A DNA stretch of 64,000 nt from Paenibacillus polysaccharolyticus. Its GTDB lineage: Bacteria > Bacillota > Bacilli > Paenibacillales > Paenibacillaceae. Below are positions 51,911 through 61,421 of this stretch, one piece after another. The stretch lies in the NCBI RefSeq assembly GCF_900102085.1, contig NZ_FMVM01000007.1, forward strand, positions 245,588-309,587. The letters are read 5' to 3'. Made by a program: the position numbers and the translations under genes. The notes beneath the pieces were generated by a model. That model worked only from the letters and a program-made list of their open reading frames with translations, made no database searches and was not told the DNA's origin. How positions within the stretch are numbered: the stretch's first letter is position 1; every line of letters starts with the position of its first letter.

Positions 51911-52147
51911 TTACTTGTAACCTCTACTGTGATCGGGACCATATACATACGGATCTGCGTAGTTAGGTTCCTTAGGTACAACCAATGCTGCGATGAAGTA
52001 GATGAATAGAGATGTACCACCCGTTGCGAAGATACTGATGAAGAAAATGATCCGTAGCAGCGTGGTACTTAATCCTAGATTTTCAGATATGCCGCCGATC
52101 AAACCTGTCAGCATACGGTTGCGCGTTGAGCGGTATAATTTATTCAT
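51911..52147 (-). CDS. PspC-domain protein, short form
   Basis: 78 residues, only the PspC domain: [23 protein letters not shown] and one hydrophobic helix, ending in a short charged tail. Its first 60 residues are nearly the same as those of the long form, so it is a paralog by duplication. ATG with AAGGAGTAGTAAA upstream. Confidence 0.88.
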   Translation of the reverse strand: MNKLYRSTRNRMLTGLIGGISENLGLSTTLLRIIFFISIFATGGTSLFIYFIAALVVPKEPNYADPYVYGPDHSRGYK

Positions 52148-52151
52148 TTTA

Positions 52152-52823
52152 CTACTCCTTTTTATCGTTATTGAGCTTTTGCTTCAAGCGCTCCAGCTCT
52201 TTGTCCAGTGCAGAGGATGACATGTTACCGGATAAGTCGGAACCATCCTGACCCATTCGCCGGATTTCCCGAAGACTCTGTGCCTCATATTCGAGATCGG
52301 AGACTTGGTCATCCAGCTTGTTAAACATACCGGGTACATTTTGACCACTGTAGTTTCCACGTTGATTCATTCGTTGCTGCAACTGAATGGTTTGCATTCG
52401 AGCGTAGTAATATTGGCGTTTGCTATACACATTCTGATACTCTGCCTTCAACTGATTGATCTGTTCATCGAGTTCCTGCAGTGCAGCAGCGCTTTGTGTG
52501 TACAATTCAGTGTATTGATCCATTTTTTCCTCATGGAGAATTTTCTCCTGCAGAGCCAGCTTGGCGAGATGTTCCTCTCCGGCTTTCAAAGCCATAGATG
52601 CCTGTTCCTCTCGTTTGTTAACCATAGCGGCGGCTTGATCTGCCTGCTGTTTCATTTGTCTTGTATGACTCGCATACTGGTGTCGAAGCTTTTCGGCTTC
52701 TCCTATGTCTTGGCGGGTCGAGACCAGGAACTGATCAATCAGTTTAACGGGGTCCTGACTTTGCTCCAGATGTTCGTTCAGACTAGCTACGGTGATATCC
52801 CGCATTCGACGAAATACACTCAT
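52152..52823 (-). CDS. PspA/IM30 family protein, copy 2
   Basis: 223 residues, helical PspA-type, beginning MSVFRRMRDITVASLNEHLEQSQDP. It is a diverged paralog of the copy at 50690-51397 with a shared pattern of long coiled coils. ATG with AAAAGGAGGGACAG upstream. Four bases separate its stop from the start of the short PspC gene. Confidence 0.92.
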   Translation of the reverse strand: MSVFRRMRDITVASLNEHLEQSQDPVKLIDQFLVSTRQDIGEAEKLRHQYASHTRQMKQQADQAAAMVNKREEQASMALKAGEEHLAKLALQEKILHEEKMDQYTELYTQSAAALQELDEQINQLKAEYQNVYSKRQYYYARMQTIQLQQRMNQRGNYSGQNVPGMFNKLDDQVSDLEYEAQSLREIRRMGQDGSDLSGNMSSSALDKELERLKQKLNNDKKE

Positions 52824-52861
52824 TATGTTCTGTCCCTCCTTTTAGTTTATCGTGAAAATTC

Positions 52862-53170
52862 TTAATAACGGCGACGTGAATTGCGATTGTTGCTCAGCAT
52901 CGAGATACCGAAGATAATCAATCCGATTGCGATAATCGGCCCGATCAGCCAAGCCAGTTTGCCCATCAGAGATACGATACCGATGATCAGAACGATCCAT
53001 CCGAGCGTTACATTTCCTCTTTTAATTCCGTAATACCCTAGTGCAATCATCAAGACCGGAATCAGGTAACCCATCAGATGTCCAAGCAATGGTGTTAACT
53101 TTCCGAAGAGAATCAGAGCACCAAGTACAATCAACACAATCGCCCAGCCATTTCCCTTGTTCATTCTCAT
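52862..53170 (-). CDS. DUF5668/LiaI-like small membrane protein
   Basis: 102 residues, three to four hydrophobic segments and a basic tail (NNRNSRRRY), similar to the LiaI/LiaF N-terminal (DUF5668) type. In B. subtilis LiaI anchors LiaH at the membrane. It is the first gene of the eight-gene run. ATG 53170 with AAAGGCGGTG upstream. Confidence 0.78.
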   Translation of the reverse strand: MRMNKGNGWAIVLIVLGALILFGKLTPLLGHLMGYLIPVLMIALGYYGIKRGNVTLGWIVLIIGIVSLMGKLAWLIGPIIAIGLIIFGISMLSNNRNSRRRY

Positions 53171-53333
53171 AATTGTTGTTCACCGCCTTTCCCGATTTTA
53201 CTTTTTTGTTTTTGAACTTCAATCTAATCGCTGTTAGCCTAATCCCTGCATTTGTTCAATGCATCGTTTAATCCGTTTGTTGAAAACTTGCTTGTTTTTT
53301 GTTTCCGTGTTTCTTGTTTAACCTTATGTCCTT

Positions 53334-53362
53334 ATTCTAGGGGATTCAGCAACTTTTCAAAA
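53334..53362 (-). promoter_or_regulatory. sigma-A promoter of the lia operon
   Basis: Minus strand: TTTTGA, 17-base spacer, TAGAAT, about 165 bases upstream of the first gene. Confidence 0.65.
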
Positions 53363-53363
53363 C

Positions 53364-53442
53364 AGACTGCGGACGGTTTTTGATCCTAGACTCAGGTCGG
53401 GGATCTGCTTGGACCTTGGACTGTCTGCGGGCAGGACTCAGG
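53364..53442. repeat. direct repeats upstream of the lia promoter
   Basis: Two similar blocks, 53364-53396 and 53418-53442, both beginning GACTG with GCGG inside and ending GACTCAGG. They start next to the -35, where a response regulator such as LiaR would bind. Confidence 0.55.
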
Positions 53443-53683
53443 GCATTGTCGCCAAAACACCGCACTTGGGATACCTGTTATTACCCTTATAACGGAAACA
53501 TTTCACGGAAGCCCCACCTTCTAATATGCAAAAGCCGTTGTCTCTATTACGTACGTAAATTATACGATTCCGTTTCTATAATTACTTTTTTATCCAAATA
53601 AACAAAAATTAGATTGTTCTAATTGAAAGCGTTTACTAAAATAAAGAAGTAATGAAATCTATTTTCCATCAAGGGGTGGACAC

Positions 53684-56104
53684 GTGCGATCACTAAGCTA
53701 TCTCCATAAAATGATTATCTTCGGACTTCTGTTAAGTACAGTGCCAATTCTGCTCACGGGAATTGCTGCTTTTATTTATTCTTCTAACCAGACAGAACTG
53801 CACCGGACACAAGCGAATCAACAGCTTCTCGAACAGATTCAGTCCAATGTAGAGCACAAACTCGCTACGGTTAGTTACATGCTAGACCAAGCGGTGCGCT
53901 CTCCAATTACACTTCGTTCTCTTGTGGACTCTAATTCACTGGGGCGAGTCAGCAAGTTACAAGCGAGCGATCTGCAGACAGAGTTCCAGCATATGAAATC
54001 ATGGGAACCTCTGCTTGATATTATTTTGGTCAACCAATCCAAGGATTGGCTTATTAATCATGCTGGCTTGTATGCCAACACCCGCTTCCCGTTATCACTG
54101 CCCATGAAAGATCTAATTGCGGATACACTGGCCTCGGGATGGCAACTCGCACCCTCAACCATATTTAGTAACGAAGATGATGACGAGCAGAGAATCTCAG
54201 GCCAACGTCTTTCAGATAAAGGCTGTATTTATCATATTACGCTCGCAAGAACGATTCCCGATGCAAGTGCATCGTCCAATGCAGCACTAATCGCTGGAAT
54301 TCCAGCATGTTATATGCAAAATCCGCTGGCGCAATCCCCGACAACTGAAGCCTCAGTCGCCGGTTTAATCATTCTAAATCGGGAACAACGTGTTATTGCT
54401 CACCCGAATGCATCCTATATTGGACAACCTTTGTCTGCGATAGGCCTGCTTGATCGGAAGAACGGAGAACATATTCAGACGTTACCACCTGTAATGTACT
54501 CTGACGCTTATGCTGAGCGTGAAGTGCAGCTTGCCAATGCAGATTATTCGTTAACTTATAGTCCCTCTACATTAAAAGGATGGACATATATTCTCATCTC
54601 TCCCGAGAATACATTAACTCAAGACTATATTAGAATCGGATTCCATACGTTATATATCAGTATGGCCATACTCTTGCTTTCGCTGCTGCTCGCGTGGCTG
54701 GGCTCCCAACGAATGCTCGCTCCCATCAGACGTATTCTTACTCAATTAGGCGATAATATCATTCACAAAGGGCATTCCGTGGTACCACATCAGTCTGTGA
54801 ATAAACCTGATGAACTTGAACAAATTCGAATGGGCGTTTCTCAGTTATCTAATGCACACTCTCAACTGGAATCCACTTTAAGTCAGCATCAGAACCAAAT
54901 ACGTACCTATACTATGATGCAGTTACTTCAAGGCAAAACCAGCTTTAAAACATTACACAGCACATTACGAGAACAGGGATATGTTACACATCCTTCTACG
55001 TGGCAACAAATTGCCGTCGTAGCACTACAGCCTGAACTAATAAACCACTCTAAATATAGAATGGAGGATCGCTCTCTGCTCTTATTTGCCATTCAGAACA
55101 TGCTTGAAGAAACGCTTCAGCCTGATCAGCAACTACTTCCTATTGTATTGGAACAACATGTTGTAACCGTGATTGGCAGTACGGAGGGAGATCTATTGCC
55201 GTTCTCGGAGCATATTTCAAAATTAACAGAACGATTACAGCAACAGATCGGTGAGGTTTTGGATTTGAAGGTCAGTATCGGTCTAAGCCAGCCACATCCA
55301 TTCATGAGTCATATTCCACAGGCATACAACGAAGCTATAGATGCGCTTAAACATCGGATGCGGCTTGGGACAGGCATTATCGTACAATATAAGCAACATG
55401 ATTTGGCTTCAGCTGCATGGGCCATGACCTATCCAGAGGCAATAGAGTATTCGTTGCTTCAATCTATTCAGCAAGCAGACGAGACTGTTGCTACCCAACA
55501 GTTGACTGAACTGTTAGAGACTCTATTTTCACTGGAGTGCACTCCAGAAGAGTATCAATACGCCCTCATGCGGCTGTTAACACATATCTTGAAGCTTGCA
55601 CAAGACTCTGGCATTCGACTTGCACAGATCAGTCAGAGCCACCGTTCTCTTTTTCAAGAGTTGCATTTTTTACAATCCGCTACTGAGGTGGAGCATTGGT
55701 TCAGCCATCAGGTAATCCTGCCTGTCATTCACATTTTTAAAGAAAGGCAGGTCGTACAGTCTCAGCACATTTCAGAGAAAGTGATCGCTATTATTCAGCA
55801 AGATTACGACAAAGATCTAACCCTGGAAGAATGTGCAATGCGGCTTCATTACAATGCTAACTATTTAAGCAGCGTTTTTCGTAAGGAAACTGGCGCTTCA
55901 TTTAGTGAGTATTTGACGAGGTACCGGCTGAATATCGCCAAAAGATGGCTGGATGAACGAGATTGGACGGTAAAAGAAATTGCTGAACGGCTTCGTTATA
56001 CCAATCCACAAAATTTTATCCGTTCTTTTCGAAAATGGGAGGGTATGACTCCCGGAAGATACCGGGAGTGTAAGAAACATCCCGAACGGGCTGTTAAAGG
56101 ATAG
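53684..56104 (+). CDS. large AraC-family regulator with membrane sensor domain
   Basis: 806 residues. Membrane helix at about 12-32, an extracellular Cache/dCache-like region to about residue 305, a second helix at about 310-332, a linker, and a C-terminal AraC DNA-binding domain with LTLEECAMRLHYNANYLSSVFRKETG and WTVKEIAERLRYTNPQNFIRSFRKWEG. This is the typical Paenibacillus sugar-sensing regulator, normally next to an ABC sugar transporter; none is present here. GTG start with AAGGGGTGGAC upstream. Confidence 0.88.
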   Translation: MRSLSYLHKMIIFGLLLSTVPILLTGIAAFIYSSNQTELHRTQANQQLLEQIQSNVEHKLATVSYMLDQAVRSPITLRSLVDSNSLGRVSKLQASDLQTEFQHMKSWEPLLDIILVNQSKDWLINHAGLYANTRFPLSLPMKDLIADTLASGWQLAPSTIFSNEDDDEQRISGQRLSDKGCIYHITLARTIPDASASSNAALIAGIPACYMQNPLAQSPTTEASVAGLIILNREQRVIAHPNASYIGQPLSAIGLLDRKNGEHIQTLPPVMYSDAYAEREVQLANADYSLTYSPSTLKGWTYILISPENTLTQDYIRIGFHTLYISMAILLLSLLLAWLGSQRMLAPIRRILTQLGDNIIHKGHSVVPHQSVNKPDELEQIRMGVSQLSNAHSQLESTLSQHQNQIRTYTMMQLLQGKTSFKTLHSTLREQGYVTHPSTWQQIAVVALQPELINHSKYRMEDRSLLLFAIQNMLEETLQPDQQLLPIVLEQHVVTVIGSTEGDLLPFSEHISKLTERLQQQIGEVLDLKVSIGLSQPHPFMSHIPQAYNEAIDALKHRMRLGTGIIVQYKQHDLASAAWAMTYPEAIEYSLLQSIQQADETVATQQLTELLETLFSLECTPEEYQYALMRLLTHILKLAQDSGIRLAQISQSHRSLFQELHFLQSATEVEHWFSHQVILPVIHIFKERQVVQSQHISEKVIAIIQQDYDKDLTLEECAMRLHYNANYLSSVFRKETGASFSEYLTRYRLNIAKRWLDERDWTVKEIAERLRYTNPQNFIRSFRKWEGMTPGRYRECKKHPERAVKG

Positions 56105-56169
56105 ATTAGAACTCCATCGAAAAGGGATATTTGTTAAACCTTGAAGATACATTCAAGTTTGTTTTATGT

Positions 56170-57102
56170 CTACTTTTTGACTGCAGACACGGTTTTCATA
56201 TGTGCTTGTTCTAGCTGAATCAGCATTTTACCAAATCTTGCTCCGCGAGAAAAGGGAATCAGGCCGTTCGTATAGGTGTCACGAATATATGTTTCAGCTT
56301 TACTTAACGCTACCGCATCGGTTGGCATTTCATAGGTGTGTAGCCACTCAGGGAGCTGTTGAATCAATTCTTCTACCTGAATCTCAAAATCATTCACTTC
56401 TCTCGTAATAATCATTGTATAAGAATATCCCTTAAGGTAGAGCAACTGCTGGAGGTATGCCATGTCCCCTGCCTTGTAAGGAGCATCCACGTCAAGCACT
56501 GTTCTAAGCTCATCCATCAGTGTATGCTCTTTGGCACCGGCAATCGTACTGACATAAACATACTTTCGGGCACAGTGTATAGCTTGCTCAATCGTTTCCC
56601 AATCAGACATTGCGGGACACATCGAGGCAAAGACGATATCATATTGTTTCTCCCAGCCTTTATCCGATATAGAGATTTCTTCAAATCGCTCGGATACAAT
56701 CGTAATGTTATTCTCCAGTTCAGCAGGAATGGTTTCCTGCATTAACGAGACAAGCAAAGCAGAAGGCTCAACTGCAGTGACCCTGGCTCCCTTTTCTGCA
56801 AAAGGAATCGTAAATATACCAGAGGCCGCACCCACGTCCAGCACCGAGGCTCCTTCAAACGTTACACCCTGATTTTCAATCCAGCCCATAATGCGTGCCG
56901 AGCGGTTCTTGCCTTCCTCTGTAAAAGACTGGGCATGATAATTCCGGGCCCAACGTTCGAATGCTTCCTCTGTATTAAAAGGGGCACTTTTTTGCTTATA
57001 TCTTGAACTTCTCGGGCGGTTCTTCCACGCTTCTTCCCATACACCCAGGTCAAATAATAGTTCTGCATTCGCTGTACTCGGTTGAGTCGTCAGCTTCTTC
57101 AC
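56170..57102 (-). CDS. class I SAM-dependent methyltransferase
   Basis: 310 residues. SAM motif I is in ASVLDVGAASGIFTIPFAEKGARVTAVEPS near residues 95-125; CPAMSDWETI near 190 resembles the acceptor loop. Substrate unknown. GTG start at 57102 has AAAGGAC immediately in front, too close for a normal site, so the start could be further in. Same direction as the SDR gene, 67 bases downstream of it. Confidence 0.75.
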   Translation of the reverse strand: MKKLTTQPSTANAELLFDLGVWEEAWKNRPRSSRYKQKSAPFNTEEAFERWARNYHAQSFTEEGKNRSARIMGWIENQGVTFEGASVLDVGAASGIFTIPFAEKGARVTAVEPSALLVSLMQETIPAELENNITIVSERFEEISISDKGWEKQYDIVFASMCPAMSDWETIEQAIHCARKYVYVSTIAGAKEHTLMDELRTVLDVDAPYKAGDMAYLQQLLYLKGYSYTMIITREVNDFEIQVEELIQQLPEWLHTYEMPTDAVALSKAETYIRDTYTNGLIPFSRGARFGKMLIQLEQAHMKTVSAVKK

Positions 57103-57169
57103 GTCCTTTCATATTATAGACTTAATATATCTACAATATATTGAATTGATTTATACGTCAACCTTTAAC

Positions 57170-58096
57170 TTACTTTGGGTCCAATGAGAAAGTTACACCT
57201 GTAAGTTGCTCAGATACTTCCCATAACCTACGTGACACATCCACATCATAAAGTTTGTTGATAATTGAATCACTTTTAGGATGTCCCTTTCTGCCCCCGC
57301 GACCATCCGGGCCAATATATTCTCCGCCTTTAATCAGTGGGGAAGTTGCACTGTACAATGTAGGTAATGCGCCCATATTCGCTGGCTGTGTACCCAGATA
57401 TGTAAGCAGACGCATCAATGGGTTCGCACGTTTGCCAGAACCAAATGACATCAGATTGGTATTAGAAAAGCCTGGATGACAGACTACGCTAACTGTACTC
57501 AAACCTCCTTTTGTCAGTTGGTTGTTCAATTCTCTCGCAAAGAGCATATTCGCCAGCTTGCTTTGGCCGTAAAACCTCCAGCTATTGTATCCCTTGGCTC
57601 CATCTAAATTTTTGAAATCTATGCTTGCGTTATGAGCAGCAATACTGCTAAGTGTTACAATTCGGGAAGCAGGCGTTGAAATCAGATGAGGTAAAAGTAA
57701 ACCTGTCAGCGCAAAATGACCCAGATGATTACTGCCAAATTGAGACTCAAAGCCATCCGTTGTCAACCGATAAGGTGTATTCATAATCCCCGCATTGTTA
57801 ACCAGAATATCGAGGGTTGGATATTTTTGCGTATAAGCTGCTGCAAATGTTCTGACACTATCCAGGTCTGCCAGATCCAATTTCATCAGTTCTGCACGAA
57901 CACTCGGCTTGATTGCCTTGACCTTGACCAGTGCTTCCTTACCTTTTTCCATATTACGAACAGCCAGCACCAGTGTTGCATTTTTCTCCGCCATTGCGAT
58001 GGCCGTTTCCAATCCGATCCCGCTACTTGCTCCTGTAATGACCACCGTTTTATCTGAGCAATCCGGCATGCTTTCCTTATTCCATACTGTACTCAT
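57170..58096 (-). CDS. short-chain dehydrogenase/reductase
   Basis: 308 residues. Cofactor motif VITGASSGIGLETAIA near residue 23, NNAG near 98 and the catalytic YGQSK near 172 (Tyr-x-x-x-Lys), with a preceding Ser in TLSSIAAHN. It resembles the retinol-dehydrogenase/WW-oxidoreductase type common in soil bacteria. NAD(P)-dependent oxidoreductase, substrate not predictable. ATG 58096 with GGAGGGACGCAGG upstream. Confidence 0.85.
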   Translation of the reverse strand: MSTVWNKESMPDCSDKTVVITGASSGIGLETAIAMAEKNATLVLAVRNMEKGKEALVKVKAIKPSVRAELMKLDLADLDSVRTFAAAYTQKYPTLDILVNNAGIMNTPYRLTTDGFESQFGSNHLGHFALTGLLLPHLISTPASRIVTLSSIAAHNASIDFKNLDGAKGYNSWRFYGQSKLANMLFARELNNQLTKGGLSTVSVVCHPGFSNTNLMSFGSGKRANPLMRLLTYLGTQPANMGALPTLYSATSPLIKGGEYIGPDGRGGRKGHPKSDSIINKLYDVDVSRRLWEVSEQLTGVTFSLDPK

Positions 58097-58212
58097 CCTG
58101 CGTCCCTCCATCGTTAAAATATATTGTTACGCAACCCAACCCTAAATCAAGTATACATGTCTATATGTATCTGAATATAAGTGATATTCATGGTAGTCCT
58201 GTTCAGTTTACA

Positions 58213-58236
58213 AAGGTCCCCAAACGGGACCCTTGC
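58213..58236 (-). other. stem-loop after the alcohol dehydrogenase gene
   Basis: Minus strand AAGGGTCCC, loop, GGGACCTTT, without a clear T-run. May act as a weak terminator. Confidence 0.4.
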
Positions 58237-58257
58237 AACGTCAGTTCAAATATTCAT

Positions 58258-59406
58258 TTATTTCATTTGATGAAGTAGTTCTACCAGTATGTCTTTTGAG
58301 TACATAGTCTGCATTCTGGCCATTTCCATTGTACTGTAGATGTGGTCCGCGATCTCCTCAATCTGCTCCGAACCTACCTGTATTTGCTCAAGAGTAATCG
58401 GTGCGCCAATGTGTGTAAACCAGTTGGTCAACGCTTCAATCCCTGCCTCTGCTGTTTCAAGACCAAAGATATTCCGTGCAAATTGCTTATACCGCGCCTG
58501 ATTTGCAGACATATGCCACCTTGTCCATGCTGGGTATACAACAGCCAGACCCGCACCATGCGGTACGTCATACAGAGCTGAGAGGGAATGTTCAATCAGA
58601 TGAGAATCATACCGATTACCTTCCACCCCTGCAAAAGTCGAGCGATTCAATGCTTGTGCGGCTGCCCAGGCAAATTCACTTCTGGCCTCGTAGTTCTCTG
58701 GTTGAGCCCGCAAAGTATCTGTGGTACGTATAACCGTCTTGATAATGTTCTCGATGTGGTTTGCAGTAAATTCAGGGATATACGATGCTGTGAAGTACAA
58801 GTCCATACAATGGGACAAAATATCTACGGAAGAGTATGCCAGATAGTTCGGGCTAACGGTAGCTTGTAGTTCCGGATTAATGACGGATACCGTTGGAAAC
58901 GCAACCGGGCTACTGAAGCCGAACTTTTCAGTGGTCTCTTCATTCGTAATTACTGCGGAGCTGTTCATCTCACTGCCTGTAGCGGACAAAGTCAAAATAT
59001 CAAACAGTTTTAACGCGGAATCAGGCATTTTTCGGTAACTGCACAGATCCCACACGTCTCCATCGTATACAGCACCTGCTGCAATCACTTTAGCTGTATC
59101 CAGAACCGAACCACCACCTACGGCAAGTACGGCATCTATGCCGTTTTCTTTGGCAAGTGCAACTCCCTCACGTGCTTTACTGATAACCGGATTACTTTTG
59201 ATCCCGCCAAGCGTAACGTATTCGATTCGTTGTTCACCAAGTGATTGGATTACCTTATCATAAAGACCATCCTTTTTAATACGTTCCGAGCCATAAACAA
59301 GCAAAACCTTTTTCACACCGTACTCTGCCATATAGGCACCAATCTTGTTTTCTTTCCCTTGACCAAATTCAACTCTGGTTGGATTGTAGAAAGTGAAGTC
59401 TCTCAT
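58258..59406 (-). CDS. iron-containing alcohol dehydrogenase
   Basis: 382 residues. Group III ADH: N-terminal NAD domain with GGGSVLDTAKVIAAGA near residue 95, then metal ligands Asp/His in SVDILSHCMDLYF (near 185), HLIEHSLSALYDVPHGAGLA (His ligands near 250-265) and HIGAPITLEQI. It resembles the BDH/YqdH butanol dehydrogenase type. ATG 59406 with AAGGAGAGTATACGAC upstream is preferred over longer frames. The divergent AraC regulator at 59723 probably controls it. Confidence 0.88.
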   Translation of the reverse strand: MRDFTFYNPTRVEFGQGKENKIGAYMAEYGVKKVLLVYGSERIKKDGLYDKVIQSLGEQRIEYVTLGGIKSNPVISKAREGVALAKENGIDAVLAVGGGSVLDTAKVIAAGAVYDGDVWDLCSYRKMPDSALKLFDILTLSATGSEMNSSAVITNEETTEKFGFSSPVAFPTVSVINPELQATVSPNYLAYSSVDILSHCMDLYFTASYIPEFTANHIENIIKTVIRTTDTLRAQPENYEARSEFAWAAAQALNRSTFAGVEGNRYDSHLIEHSLSALYDVPHGAGLAVVYPAWTRWHMSANQARYKQFARNIFGLETAEAGIEALTNWFTHIGAPITLEQIQVGSEQIEEIADHIYSTMEMARMQTMYSKDILVELLHQMK

Positions 59407-59722
59407 GTCGTATACTCTCCTTCGCTGGAATCTGTGTTGATCCCCCATGTATTGTGTTTCTATGATGTACATTAAAAGATAAACAACCTAGAGGACATAG
59501 CCTGATTACCGATGAACTTGTCTCAATTACAGATAGGTAACCTCCGTGATATGGACAAGTTTTATGAGGAATCCGGATATGTGATATACGGAAATAACAA
59601 AGTATAATAGGGAGATCAACGCGGGTACACATGAGCGCAAAGGTGTAAGACTAACATAGAGAATGACAAACATACCGTGTTCAGAAAAAGTTAGCTTGTA
59701 TAAAGAACGGAGAGTGTGAAGG
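59407..59722. other. divergent ADH / AraC control region
   Basis: 316 bp. No convincing sigma-A promoter or repeat could be marked by eye; nothing coding seen. Confidence 0.5.
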
Positions 59723-60631
59723 GTGATCATCATTGACTCTATATCCATATTGCATGAACTACTTGGGTACGACAAACCAAAACACCCGCTCATTACTGTA
59801 ATCGATCTGGATACCATCAGACCCAAAGCAGAATATTACAACGTTCCGTTCAAGCTGAATTTTTATATGATTTCTTTAAAAAACAGTTCCGAATGTGATC
59901 TGATCTATGGTCGACAATATTATGATTTTAGAGAAGGCAGTATGATATTTGCCAAACCTGGACAAACACTTCAAAAAGGAGCACGAAGTAACAGAGAAGG
60001 CTCACATAGCTGGATGCTTTGCTTTCATCCGGATCTGATTGGCTCAAGTTCCCTATGGAGTAAAATGGGCGACTACAGCTTTTTTGAGTATGAGGCAAAC
60101 GAAGCTCTGCATCTATCTGATCAGGAAAAAGAAATCCTGGAGCGAATCGTTCAACAGCTTCAGATCGAGTACAGCGGCAATCTCGACAGCTACAGCAAAG
60201 ATCTATTGATCTCCAATCTGGAGTTGCTGTTGAATTATGCCAAGCGTTTCTATGGAAGACAATTCATCACGCGAACGGCAGTGCAGAAAGATTCCGTTGA
60301 ACATTTTCATACTCTTCTAAAGGAAAGATGTAGCATAGAGGCAATCGCTCAATCAGGCATGCCTCGGGTCAAGACACTCGCTCAGGCTATGGGATACTCC
60401 CCTAACTATTTATCCGACATGCTGAAAAAAGAGACTGGAAAAACAGCTCAGGAATTCATTAAGCTGCAGTTGCTCGACCTGGGTATTAAGTTCCTGATCC
60501 ATACCAATGAACCAATCTACCGCATTGCAGACCTTCTTGGCTTTGAACAGCCTTCTAGCTTCACCAAGTTTCTTAAATTGCAAGTCGGTATTAGCCCTGT
60601 GGAATATAGAAAACAACACAGAAGGGGTTGA
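59723..60631 (+). CDS. AraC-family transcriptional regulator
   Basis: 302 residues. N-terminal cupin-like domain (CDLIYGRQYYDFREGSMIFAKPG) and two C-terminal HTH motifs (VKTLAQAMGYSPNYLSDMLKKETGK and IYRIADLLGFEQPSSFTKFLKLQVG). Likely regulator of the divergent alcohol dehydrogenase gene. GTG start at 59723, GGAG 10 bases upstream. Its TGA lies inside the terminator stem. Confidence 0.88.
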   Translation: MIIIDSISILHELLGYDKPKHPLITVIDLDTIRPKAEYYNVPFKLNFYMISLKNSSECDLIYGRQYYDFREGSMIFAKPGQTLQKGARSNREGSHSWMLCFHPDLIGSSSLWSKMGDYSFFEYEANEALHLSDQEKEILERIVQQLQIEYSGNLDSYSKDLLISNLELLLNYAKRFYGRQFITRTAVQKDSVEHFHTLLKERCSIEAIAQSGMPRVKTLAQAMGYSPNYLSDMLKKETGKTAQEFIKLQLLDLGIKFLIHTNEPIYRIADLLGFEQPSSFTKFLKLQVGISPVEYRKQHRRG

Positions 60632-60650
60632 CGCTCCCCTCTGTGTTGTT
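60612..60650. terminator. bidirectional terminator
   Basis: AACAACACAGAAGGGG, 8-base loop, CCCCTCTGTGTTGTT. It lies between the converging AraC and anti-sigma genes; the AraC stop codon is in its left arm. Confidence 0.8.
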
Positions 60651-60656
60651 AGTCTG

Positions 60657-61421
60657 TTAACTTGAACGAAACATCTGCGGACCACGCGGAACACGTCCCG
60701 TAGAATCAGATTCCAACGTAATCGCAATGGAATCATAGCTCCATGTCTGGTTCCCCATAGGAATTGCGAGCACAGCAAGTCCCATTTGATTTTCTACTTT
60801 CAGCTTGCCTGCGTTATGGTACGCCTGATCCTTATTCAACCATACCTGATATACCTCATTCGTCTTCGTCTCTGGAGGATTGAACAGGTAGACGACAAAC
60901 TGCTGATCTTTGCCGGTGCCTACAATACAAGCTACTCCATAACTCGTTCCAGAGGTGAGCGACTCCAACTTCATAACCTTTTGTATTTCAGAAGTAGGCA
61001 AATCCATCGAATTCATTAGCGTTACGGGTTGTTCGATGCGCTCTTGAATTAAAACTACATTTCCTATCAAACTAGCACCAAGAAGGATAAGTACAGATGC
61101 TGCTACAAGATTCACTTTTGGATTGTTATAGCGCTTCGTAAACCGCTTGAATCTGCTACTCCTTTTATGTTCAACAAGATCTGGAGCAAAGGATTCGTTG
61201 CTTTTCCCCCATGCGGCTTCCATCACCTGTTGTTTTAAATCAGATGGCAACTTCACTTGCTCCATATACGTTGGAATCGCCTCCCAACCTAGCCGTAATT
61301 GCTCTAATTCAAGCTTACATGACGCACAATCAGCAAGATGCCTTTCGAAAGCTTTGCCCTCCTCCGAGCATGGATCCGATAGATATTCCAGCATGTATGA
61401 GCAGACGGTTATTGACGACAT
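60657..61421 (-). CDS. zinc-finger anti-sigma factor
   Basis: 254 residues. N-terminal zinc anti-sigma motif FERHLADCASCKLELEQ (His-x3-Cys-x2-Cys, near residue 27), one membrane helix at about 105-125, and an RskA-type extracytoplasmic domain (GVACIVGTGKDQQFVVYLFN). It would hold the co-encoded sigma factor at the membrane. ATG 61421 overlaps the sigma TAA by one base (TAATG) with GGAGGGGGAG upstream; a GTG at 61427 is an alternative. Confidence 0.85.
   Translation of the reverse strand: MSSITVCSYMLEYLSDPCSEEGKAFERHLADCASCKLELEQLRLGWEAIPTYMEQVKLPSDLKQQVMEAAWGKSNESFAPDLVEHKRSSRFKRFTKRYNNPKVNLVAASVLILLGASLIGNVVLIQERIEQPVTLMNSMDLPTSEIQKVMKLESLTSGTSYGVACIVGTGKDQQFVVYLFNPPETKTNEVYQVWLNKDQAYHNAGKLKVENQMGLAVLAIPMGNQTWSYDSIAITLESDSTGRVPRGPQMFRSS

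Larger units (their letters stand above)
53171..53683. other. divergent control region, lia operon / AraC regulator
   Basis: 513 bp. It contains the lia promoter (53334-53362), direct repeats (53364-53442) and a short motif TAACAGCGATT on the minus strand at 53226-53236 that is also in the trpS and gnd repeats. No gene seen. Confidence 0.6.
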
